DNA from: Verrucomicrobiaceae bacterium | GTDB taxonomy: Bacteria; Verrucomicrobiota; Verrucomicrobiia; Verrucomicrobiales; Verrucomicrobiaceae | NCBI GenBank assembly: GCA_027486585.1 | Contig: JAIXOU010000013.1 | Span: 1-51,779, forward strand | DNA: 51,779 nt | Reading direction: 5' to 3' | Part shown: positions 42,239 to 50,081 of the stretch, piece by piece | How positions within the stretch are numbered: position 1 is the stretch's first letter | Layout of the letters: each line of letters opens with the position of its first letter | Notes under the pieces: generated by a model | Databases searched by the model: none | The model's input: the letters and a program-made list of their open reading frames with translations, nothing else | Told to the model about the DNA's origin: nothing | Translations under genes and position numbers: made by a program

Positions 42239-43888
42239 ATGACTCCTCAGTCTAGTCCCTCTCCATTAACCCCTTCAGTAGATCGTCGTTCATTCATTCG
42301 CTCCTTCAGCGGCCTCAGTGCTGTGGCCGCTGGAGCGACGGGCCTCAGCCTTACCCCTTCCATTGCCACTGCCGTTGAAATTGAATCTTTGACCGAGTTG
42401 AAGCGCCGCGCTCTTGCTCATGCCCTGAGGGACGAGGCTGCTGACTATCAGTTAAAACAGCGCATCCAAACCCATCCGGCGAATTCGGACGATACTATTT
42501 ATCCGAACTTCATTGGCTCTTTCACGAAGGCGCTTCCGCACAATGCCCTGGGCGAAGTGATTCCAATAGCCTACAACGCGATGCGCAAAGCCCTCAGCAA
42601 CGGGACACAGGCGAGCTTCAATGCCATCCCCCTTGGCGGAACGGTCAAGCTTGCCAATCCGCAAGCGGCCTATTCCTACACCCTCGAAGGTGCGGATTCG
42701 CACGTTCACGGCATACCGGCCGCTCCCGCGCTTAACAGCGCCTGGTGCGCCGGTGAAATGACCGAGGTTTACTGGCGTGCTTGGACCCGCGACATTCCTT
42801 TCACGGATTATGGCAGCAATATCAACATCGCCGCGGCTGCCCAAGACCTCAGCTTGCTTAGCGACTTCCGTGGTCCCAAATCTTTTGGTTCAGTCACGAC
42901 CGAAACGCTCTTCCGTGGGCCGACTGCAGGCGATCTCGCCGGCCCGATGATCTCCCAGTTTCTCTACAAAGACATCCCATTTGGTGCCACCAAGATCGTG
43001 CAACGCTATCGCAGCCCCGTCTCTTGGGAAAATCACATGACGACCTTCGGCCACTGGCTGGCCGTCCAAAACGGCGCCGCTGCTCCTACGGTCGCAAGCT
43101 TCGATCCCACGCCTCGTTACATCGCTAATGGGCGTGATCTGGCTGAGTACGTTCATGTCGATTTCTCATATCAAGCTTTTCTGAGTGCCGCGCTCATTCT
43201 TCTTGGCTTCGGTGGTGGAGCACTTGATGACAACAATCCCTACAAGACCATCGCCAACCAAGGCGGTTTCGCCACCTTTGGCGGCCCGATGATCCTCGAC
43301 CTCGTCGCTCGTGCCGGCATTGCCGGTCTCAAGGCGGCCTGGTATCAAAAATGGCTGGTTCATCGCCGCCTGCGTCCGGAGGCCTACGCCGGTCTCGTTC
43401 ACATTCATGTTACCGGTGCCAAGGCTTATCCTCTTCATTCTGATGTGCTGAATTCCGCCGTCCTTCCGCTCATTAAGGATGTTTACGGCACCAGCCTCCT
43501 GCCAATGGCCTATCCCGAAGGAGCTCCAACCCATCCCTCTTACCCAGCGGGCCACGCGACCATCGCCGGGGCCTGCGTCACCGTATTGAAGGCATTCTTC
43601 AAAGAGTCCTTTGTCATCGCCTCCCCCGTCCAGGCGGATGCTAATGGGCTCAGTCTGGTGCCTTATGCTGGCACCCTCACCGTCGGCGCTGAACTCGACA
43701 AACTCGCCTCGAATATTTCCCTCGGTCGCGACACAGGTGGCGTCCACTGGCGCTCTGATGGCATCGAGGGCATGAAACTCGGTGAAGAAGTGGCCATCCA
43801 GATGCTGCGTGATCACAAGCTGCTGAACAACGAAAGCTTTGCCGGCTTTAGTCTCACTCGCTTCGACGGAACCACTGTTGTGATCTGA
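42239..43888 (+). CDS. Vanadium-dependent haloperoxidase family protein
   Basis: A 549-residue protein from ATG 42239 with a Tat signal (VDRRSFIRSFSGLSAVAAGA), so it should be exported folded. It belongs to the PAP2/vanadium haloperoxidase superfamily. Vanadate ligands can be placed by spacing: K371 and R379 (KWLVHRRLRPEAY), G438 and the acid-base H439 (SYPAGHATIAG), R497 and the covalent-ligand H503 (GRDTGGVHWRSDG). The position equal to Ser416 of the Ascophyllum enzyme is Ala437. It would oxidise halides with hydrogen peroxide, or could have become a phosphatase-like enzyme. It lies between direct repeats of a DUF1501 3' end and ends with a strong terminator. Confidence 0.88.
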   Translation: MTPQSSPSPLTPSVDRRSFIRSFSGLSAVAAGATGLSLTPSIATAVEIESLTELKRRALAHALRDEAADYQLKQRIQTHPANSDDTIYPNFIGSFTKALPHNALGEVIPIAYNAMRKALSNGTQASFNAIPLGGTVKLANPQAAYSYTLEGADSHVHGIPAAPALNSAWCAGEMTEVYWRAWTRDIPFTDYGSNINIAAAAQDLSLLSDFRGPKSFGSVTTETLFRGPTAGDLAGPMISQFLYKDIPFGATKIVQRYRSPVSWENHMTTFGHWLAVQNGAAAPTVASFDPTPRYIANGRDLAEYVHVDFSYQAFLSAALILLGFGGGALDDNNPYKTIANQGGFATFGGPMILDLVARAGIAGLKAAWYQKWLVHRRLRPEAYAGLVHIHVTGAKAYPLHSDVLNSAVLPLIKDVYGTSLLPMAYPEGAPTHPSYPAGHATIAGACVTVLKAFFKESFVIASPVQADANGLSLVPYAGTLTVGAELDKLASNISLGRDTGGVHWRSDGIEGMKLGEEVAIQMLRDHKLLNNESFAGFSLTRFDGTTVVI

Positions 43889-43910
43889 TCCCTTGGACAA
43901 AGAAGGTGGG

Positions 43911-43937
43911 GCGGCCGATTCGTCGGCCGCTCTTTTT
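43911..43937 (+). terminator. Rho-independent terminator of the haloperoxidase gene
   Basis: GCGGCCGA and TCGGCCGC form an 8-bp stem with tetraloop TTCG, followed by TCTTTTT. It starts 22 bp after the stop codon. Confidence 0.92.
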
Positions 43938-44108
43938 ATGTCAGCCTCTTGGTGGCTCGACGATAGGAAGCTAGTCAATCAAGAGTTCCAGCGTCACTGC
44001 CGAGGTGCAAGTGGGTAAGGTAGTTGCGCTAGCGCTGAAAGGGTTGAGCCGCCGACGCGATTAACCGCGTGGGACGGCATCACCTAACTATCTTCCAATC
44101 AGATCGAG

Positions 44109-45533
44109 TCACGCGATCAACTCTGCAATCGGCTTGCCGTTTTCCACGATGTGAACCGGGCGGCCATTGAGATCATTGAGGGTGACTTTGGCGGAGTCGA
44201 TTCCAAGGTGATGATAAATCGTGGCAAGGAAGTCGCTGGCGTTGCAGGGGCGCTCGACCACATCTTCGCCGCGCTTGTCACTGGCACCGATGATGCCTCC
44301 CGTCTGGATGCCGCCGCCGGCCCAGACATTGGTGAAGGCACGAGGCCAGTGATCACGTCCAGGTTGCAGTGTGCCGGTGGGTCCGCTGGCATCCCCCGCG
44401 CCGGTGCTCCGGTCAAAACTGATCTTCGGCGTGCGGCCAAACTCGCCTGTGACGACCACAAGCACGCGTTTATCGAGACCCCGTGCATAAATGTCTTCGA
44501 TGAGTGCAGACACGGCTCGGTCATAGGTTGGCATGCGGAAACGCAGGGCTTCAAACTGGTGCTGGTTCACGGCATGGTCGTCCCAGTTGTTCACCCGGCC
44601 ACATAGAGGGCCGCCGAGACTGCTGGTCACGATCTCTACACCTGCTTCGACGAGGCGACGCGCCAGCAGAAGCTGTTGACCCCAGCGATTGCGTCCATAA
44701 CGATCTCGGATGGCGGCGTCTTCTTTACTGAGGTCAAAGGCATCGCGGGTTTGTGGATTCGTCAGCAAGGTGGCTGCCTGGGCTTCAAATTCATCCAGTG
44801 CGCCGAGCTCGCCCTCGCGATCAAAGGCACGCTCCATCTTGTCCAGACTCTTGCGCAACACGATGCGGTCACTGAGACGGCGATTTTCGGCTTCGTCGGC
44901 TAGGCCGATGTTCGGCACCTGAAAGCTTGGGCGGTTCGGATCATCGCTCACCGCGAAGGGCGCATACGCATCTCCTAGATAGGCAGGGCTTGAATACTCA
45001 GGCGATGCCGCAGGCACGCCGATGTAGTTGGGCAGTGGGTTTGCCCGGCCGCCTTCCTTGGCCCGTAGGTAATGAGCCACCGACATCCAGTCGGGCAGCC
45101 GTGGTTTGGGCTTGTCACGCGTATCGCTATCTCCGGAAAACATCTGCATCGTGCCCGCCGGATGTCCGCCTGCCGATTGATTCATCGAGCGGACAATCGT
45201 GAACTTGTCGGCGATTTTAGCATTCATCGGCAGTAACTCGGTGAACTGCATGCCGGGGACCTTCGTGCTGATCGTCTTGAAAGGGCCGCGATACTCGCTA
45301 CTGGCATCGGGTTTCGGATCGTAGGTGTCAATGTGCGACTGTCCGCCGGGCAGCCAGACCATGATGATGGATTTGCGTTCACCCTTTGGCTTTGCGGCAT
45401 TCTCAGCGCGCAGCTTGAGCAGTCCGGGCCAGCTCAGCGTCGCCATTCCGGACAACCCAAATTGCATGAAACCACGGCGCGACAGCGGACCGGCGCAACG
45501 GACAAGGGAGGGAGGCTGAATGATGGATGACAT
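44109..45533 (-). CDS. DUF1501 family exported protein
   Basis: A 474-residue protein from ATG 45533 (MSSIIQPPSLVRCAGPL). The Tat signal is SRRGFMQFGLSGMATLSWPG. DUF1501 landmarks follow: SIIMVWLPGGQSHIDTYDPK, GRNRWGQQLLLARRLVEAGV, VVVTGEFGRTPKISFDRS, GRDHWPRAFTNVWAGGGI and CNASDFLATIYHHLGI. It is the last gene of the operon that starts beyond the window end, 49 bp after the WD40 gene. The open frame continues upstream into that gene but has no DUF1501 character there. A decayed copy of its 3' end lies 2.2 kb further on. Confidence 0.92.
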   Translation of the reverse strand: MSSIIQPPSLVRCAGPLSRRGFMQFGLSGMATLSWPGLLKLRAENAAKPKGERKSIIMVWLPGGQSHIDTYDPKPDASSEYRGPFKTISTKVPGMQFTELLPMNAKIADKFTIVRSMNQSAGGHPAGTMQMFSGDSDTRDKPKPRLPDWMSVAHYLRAKEGGRANPLPNYIGVPAASPEYSSPAYLGDAYAPFAVSDDPNRPSFQVPNIGLADEAENRRLSDRIVLRKSLDKMERAFDREGELGALDEFEAQAATLLTNPQTRDAFDLSKEDAAIRDRYGRNRWGQQLLLARRLVEAGVEIVTSSLGGPLCGRVNNWDDHAVNQHQFEALRFRMPTYDRAVSALIEDIYARGLDKRVLVVVTGEFGRTPKISFDRSTGAGDASGPTGTLQPGRDHWPRAFTNVWAGGGIQTGGIIGASDKRGEDVVERPCNASDFLATIYHHLGIDSAKVTLNDLNGRPVHIVENGKPIAELIA

Positions 45534-45582
45534 GAGGAATGTTTTACGGGGTGAACGAGGATCCTTTATCTCAAGGGGCGGG

Positions 45583-47868
45583 TTAGTGGGCACCAAAGAC
45601 GGCGAGTTCCTTGCCTGTGCCGTCCCACACGCGCAATTGGCTGTCTTCACCACCGCCGATGACGGTGTTGCCATTGGGCGCGCTGACGGCGGCCTGCATG
45701 AAATCGGGCAATTTGGCCATGGTGCGGACTTCAGTGCCGTCATCCGTGACGATGCGGATGCGATTGTCACCAGCGGAGGTGACGATTTGATTCGTGGCCC
45801 CAATGAACTGCAATGAAGTGACTTCCTTGGTCCAGCCTTCGATCTTTTTCTTCCGCTCACCCAGGCTCATGTTCCAGGTCATCACCGAGCCCTCTGCACC
45901 AGCGCTCGCCAGCACGCGGCTGTCGCTGCGAAAGGCGACGCCCATGACATGATGTGTATGGCCTTCAAAGAGGTTCAGTGGCTTGCCCGTGGTGACGTCC
46001 GTCACCCGTACAATCTTGTCCGCGCCACCTGACGCGAGCTGTTTGCCGTCAGGCGAGTAATCCAGACAGAGCACGGTGTCGCTGTGCTTTTCCTTCCAGG
46101 TTCGGGTGGCCTTGCCTGTGGCGACGTCGAAGAAAATGATGTCGCCACTGCGTGTCAGCTCACCACCGCCGGTAGCGAGCGTTTGGCCATCTGGACTGAA
46201 GCGCACGGCATTGACGCGATCGGCAAAGAGCCCTTTCTGGTCGATCTTACGCTCCAAGACCCAATTTGAAGAACTGCCCACGGACTGAGTGACAGCTTGG
46301 GTGGCCAGGAAGGAGCCCTCAGGTGCAGATGTAAGGGTGGTGATCGGCACAGCCTGACCGGCGCTTTCTTCCACTGGCATGCCAGTGGCCGTGCCCCACA
46401 CGCGCAGGATGCCATCATCCAACAGCGCAGCCACACGCTGGGCGTCGGCGGAAAAGGATACGGCGATGGGCTTGGCCGTCGTCTTGGTAATTGCTAGTTT
46501 GACTGCGGCCAGTTCGGCCGTGGCCTTGTCCTGCAAGGTTTTCGAAGCCGCGATGGTGGCATTCGCAGCCGCCACCAGCTTGGCATCGGCCGCTTTAGAA
46601 TCGCTGATGCGTTTCACATCATCCTCGGCATCCTTCACATTGCTCTGCGCGGCAGAGACTGCGGCGAGGGCGGAAACTTCGGCCATGGTGGTGGTGATGA
46701 GTTTGTCTTGCGCGTCCCTGAACTGTTTCGCAAGCACCGCATCCGGCTTGCCACCAGGCAGTGCTTTGATTTTGGCCGCTAGTTCATCGACAGCCTTCTT
46801 TGCGGTCGTTTTGGCTTCGGTGGTCGGCGTCACCGCCTTCTGTTTTTCAGGCAGCACCTTGTTCATGGCGACGATGGCTTCCTTGGCTTTGCCCAGCAGG
46901 ATATCCAGCGCCTTGTCCTGTGCTTCGATCCTTGTGATTTCGTTCTTTTGAAAGGCCTGCTCCAAGGTTTGCGATGCGATGGTCCATTCCAGCTCCGCCA
47001 TTTTCTTCGTTGTTGCCAGACTGCCACGAAGTTCAATGACAGGCTTCGCTGTCGCTGCATCCCACACGCGCACCGAACCATCCGCACAGCCTGTGACGAC
47101 CTGTTTGCCATCGGCAGAGAGTGCACTGCTCAGCACGGTTACTTTGCCAGCGGTGGCCATTTTCTTGATCCAATCAGCGCCTGCGGGAACCGATGATGTT
47201 TTTGCGTTGCCTGTCACAGGTTTGCCTTGTGCCAGCTTCCAGATTTTCACCTCCCGAAAGCTACCACTTGCCAGACGTGTGCCGTCCGGACTGAAAGCCA
47301 GTGACTGGATCAGGGCACGATGTGCTGCGCCCTTTTTCTCAGCAGGGTCGCTGATCTGTGCCACAAACTGGCGCGTGGCCATGTCATAGAGATCGATGTG
47401 GTTTGAACGACCACAGGCAACATAGCGACCGTCTTTCGTCATCGCCACAGTGTAAATGGGATCAATGCTGGCAGAAAAGGCCTGCATCACCACGGCGCGT
47501 TCCGCCATCGCTGAGCCCTTCGCGCCTTGGTCAATCCACGCTTTCAATGTGGCAATCTGCTCAGGCGTGAGGTTCATCGCGCCAGACTTATTGTTCGGCG
47601 GTGGCATCTCCATGTCCTTGGTGTGGAGTGAGGCCATCACGACCAGACTTTCGGCACCGTTTCCCAAGATGATCGACGGTCCGCTTTCGCCGCCTTTGAT
47701 CATCAGCTCCGGCGTCTCCATGTTCAGATCGGCTTTCGTCGTCGTCTTGTTGTGACAGGAAATGCAGTTCGTTTTTAGAAAGGGATAAACGTCACGATAG
47801 TAGTCGAGATCGGCAGCCAAGGCGGCGGTCGAAGTGCACAGAAGAGCGATGAGAGGCAGCGGCTTCAT
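45583..47868 (-). CDS. Cytochrome-WD40 propeller protein with coiled-coil insertion
   Basis: A 761-residue protein from ATG 47868. After the signal peptide a planctomycete-type cytochrome domain has C35-x2-C38-H39 (TNCISCHNKTTTKADLN) and DMEMPPPNN. WD40 blades begin at residue ~130 (IYTVAMTKDGRYVACGRSNH, SLAFSPDGTRLASGSFREVK, LSADGKQVVTGCADGSVRVW). They are interrupted by about 175 residues of Ala/Lys/Glu-rich helix (~285-460, for example SALAAVSAAQSNVKDAEDDV) and then resume with several more blades to the C-terminus. The start overlaps the PPC gene stop by one base. It probably links a redox centre to a binding platform outside the cell membrane. Confidence 0.9.
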   Translation of the reverse strand: MKPLPLIALLCTSTAALAADLDYYRDVYPFLKTNCISCHNKTTTKADLNMETPELMIKGGESGPSIILGNGAESLVVMASLHTKDMEMPPPNNKSGAMNLTPEQIATLKAWIDQGAKGSAMAERAVVMQAFSASIDPIYTVAMTKDGRYVACGRSNHIDLYDMATRQFVAQISDPAEKKGAAHRALIQSLAFSPDGTRLASGSFREVKIWKLAQGKPVTGNAKTSSVPAGADWIKKMATAGKVTVLSSALSADGKQVVTGCADGSVRVWDAATAKPVIELRGSLATTKKMAELEWTIASQTLEQAFQKNEITRIEAQDKALDILLGKAKEAIVAMNKVLPEKQKAVTPTTEAKTTAKKAVDELAAKIKALPGGKPDAVLAKQFRDAQDKLITTTMAEVSALAAVSAAQSNVKDAEDDVKRISDSKAADAKLVAAANATIAASKTLQDKATAELAAVKLAITKTTAKPIAVSFSADAQRVAALLDDGILRVWGTATGMPVEESAGQAVPITTLTSAPEGSFLATQAVTQSVGSSSNWVLERKIDQKGLFADRVNAVRFSPDGQTLATGGGELTRSGDIIFFDVATGKATRTWKEKHSDTVLCLDYSPDGKQLASGGADKIVRVTDVTTGKPLNLFEGHTHHVMGVAFRSDSRVLASAGAEGSVMTWNMSLGERKKKIEGWTKEVTSLQFIGATNQIVTSAGDNRIRIVTDDGTEVRTMAKLPDFMQAAVSAPNGNTVIGGGEDSQLRVWDGTGKELAVFGAH

Positions 47869-50078
47869 CACTTGCTAGCGGTGGTGGCCGCAACGGGTTT
47901 CACGGAGACGCGGATCGGTTCTGAAATGAGGATTTCCACGGTATCGGTGGGTGAAGCGGCTGTGGTGATGGCTTTCATTCGGCTGGTGGCTGCCGTCATA
48001 GCGGCTTCGGCCTGCTTTTGCTTTTCTGCGGCCTTCTTGGCAGCTTCAGCATCTGTGGCAGCGAGTTTTTTGGCTTCGGCCGCGACCGTGGCAGCAAGTT
48101 GCGCGGCCTTTTTCTGCTCGGCTTCAGCCAGTGGCACAGCTGCTGGATTGTAGCGGTATTTGCAGATGCCTAAACTCTGAAACGCAAAGGTGTAATCTCC
48201 TGGCGCGATCTTCAAGGCGGCAAGATCAATCACGGCTTCATGAGTGGCCGCCTTGATTGGGATGTCGAACTCCTTGAGCGCGCTAAAACCTTCGCCGTAG
48301 GCTTTGACCTTGATCGAGGTGCCGTTGAACTCGTTGCGCCAGGTCAGCTTGAGCGGGATTTTTAACATCTCGCCCACCTTGGCTTCAAAGACCTTGTTTT
48401 CAGCGGTGGCAAGGGTCAGGGGTGCCTGCTCGGAATCACTCACAGAAACCGGAACATCGGCCATGAGACGCGGTGCCGGAATTTCACCTTTCGCATCTTT
48501 CACCGACCATTCCATGCTGGCCACACGCACAGGCCGCGTCACCACGGCTCCATTAACCGTGGCTTTGCCGGTTATTGTGGCCAGAGAGAATCCACGTTTG
48601 GCATCGCTGGATGCGGTGAGAATCAGATGACCGTAGGGCTTGCCTTTGGCGATCTTCAATCCAGCTGCGCTGACACCTGGCGGCAGATTTTCCATGGCGA
48701 TCTCAATCTCGCCATCAAATCCATCACGACGCTGCACCACAACCTCAAAAGCTCGCGTCTCGCCGGCACGCAGTGCCATCGGCTTGGAAAGAGAGGCGCG
48801 GTCGCCATTGCGAAGTGTCATATGAACGGCCCAGGCTGCGAGCGAAAAATCAGGCGTCGCTTGGCGCACGATGAGGCGATAAAGGTTGTTGGCATCATTG
48901 CGTGTGCCGCCGAACAGATCGCGCACCTGGAGTCGATAGGCACCGTCTTCCTTGATTTCAAACTTGCCGTTCACATCCGGTGATCCGGCATCGTAAGGCG
49001 GGCCGTCATACGAGTAGCCGTTGCTGGTGACCTTCATGGGGGGCGCGATGTCGTAAAGCTCAGCCACATCGGTCAGTGTTTCTTTGCCACCTGTCGCTTT
49101 CACTTGCTGCACGAGCACAAAAGGGTCCGTGTTTAAACCGAGGCGCTCTGAGGCCACTTCGACCCACCAGGTTTCACCTTTTTTGGCGGTAAACTCAAAG
49201 GTGTCCACATCGGCCGCTGGGAAAAAAGAGCCAGCCAGGTCACAGGGCAGCGTGATTTTTTGGGCTTCACCCGCTTGATTGTTGGGCTCTGTTTCATTCG
49301 CCTTTGCGGTTGCGGCGAGACCTGCCGGCGGCCAGGACATGGCGCTGACGGTTTCCGTTTGTGGCTGGCTTGGCGCAGGTCCGGTGCCGGTCACTTCCTG
49401 CAAGGCCAGTCGATAGAACAGTCGCTCGCCCCCTTGATAGGTGAGGTCGCTCACTTTGATCAGGTAGGTGCCATCGGCAGGTGGGGTGAAGTCGATCAGG
49501 CCGCCGGTGCGATTCACTTTCAAATCACTGCCCTTGGCGTCCGCCAGGATGAGCACGGGTGTCAGTCGGGAATCGATGCCCGACGCGGCGCAATCCACGG
49601 CCACGCGTTTACCTTTCACGCCTTGGAAGGCATAAAAATCCACCGACCGCTTGGTCATCGTTGCATTGCAAATGGTCCCCACGGGCAGCGTCATGGCCGT
49701 CTCCACAGAGTTGTTGGCCTTGGTGCGCATCACTTCCGGAAGTTGGTTCACCGAAAAGGCTCGCGCTGCCGACACACCAAGCCGTGACATCACTCGCGCA
49801 TCATAGACCCCGACGGGCGTGTCCGCCGCAATGGTCACGATGAACTTGCCCTCGGCACCCGCGACCGGCTTGGCCGTCATCTTCGGTGTCGAGAACAGCA
49901 GTTCGCTGATCTCCTCTGTATTCTCACCAGTGATCTTGACTTCCACCGTCGTTCCCGCCTGTCCACCCATGGGCATGATCGTGAGCAGACGTGGCAACGG
50001 CAGCGTGACTTGCTGGGCGAGAGCCGAGGCGGCCATCCAGGAGAAAACGGCAAGGGTGAGGGCAGATTTGGCGAGCAT
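47868..50078 (-). CDS. Large exported PPC-domain protein with C-terminal helical segment
   Basis: A 736-residue protein with a signal peptide (MLAKSALTLAVFSWMAASAL). An IPT/Ig-like domain (LTIMPMGGQAGTTVEVKITG) is followed by PPC-like modules (RSVDFYAFQGVKGKRVAVDC, ETEPNNQAGEAQKITLPCDL, ADVDTFEFTAKKGETWWVEV). Several beta domains lie between. Residues ~643-700 are a long Ala/Lys/Glu helix (EAEQKKAAQLAATVAAEAKK) that could form a coiled coil, before a last beta strand. Its partner genes are cotranscribed, 3 bp after the upstream stop and 1-bp overlap with the WD40 gene. The similar protein at 31112 has the same front but a different tail. Confidence 0.87.
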   Translation of the reverse strand: MLAKSALTLAVFSWMAASALAQQVTLPLPRLLTIMPMGGQAGTTVEVKITGENTEEISELLFSTPKMTAKPVAGAEGKFIVTIAADTPVGVYDARVMSRLGVSAARAFSVNQLPEVMRTKANNSVETAMTLPVGTICNATMTKRSVDFYAFQGVKGKRVAVDCAASGIDSRLTPVLILADAKGSDLKVNRTGGLIDFTPPADGTYLIKVSDLTYQGGERLFYRLALQEVTGTGPAPSQPQTETVSAMSWPPAGLAATAKANETEPNNQAGEAQKITLPCDLAGSFFPAADVDTFEFTAKKGETWWVEVASERLGLNTDPFVLVQQVKATGGKETLTDVAELYDIAPPMKVTSNGYSYDGPPYDAGSPDVNGKFEIKEDGAYRLQVRDLFGGTRNDANNLYRLIVRQATPDFSLAAWAVHMTLRNGDRASLSKPMALRAGETRAFEVVVQRRDGFDGEIEIAMENLPPGVSAAGLKIAKGKPYGHLILTASSDAKRGFSLATITGKATVNGAVVTRPVRVASMEWSVKDAKGEIPAPRLMADVPVSVSDSEQAPLTLATAENKVFEAKVGEMLKIPLKLTWRNEFNGTSIKVKAYGEGFSALKEFDIPIKAATHEAVIDLAALKIAPGDYTFAFQSLGICKYRYNPAAVPLAEAEQKKAAQLAATVAAEAKKLAATDAEAAKKAAEKQKQAEAAMTAATSRMKAITTAASPTDTVEILISEPIRVSVKPVAATTASK

Positions 50079-50081
50079 AGA

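Noticed and set aside
43166..43978. Minus-strand frame of 270 codons
   Set aside because: Antisense to the haloperoxidase and its terminator; no family signal.
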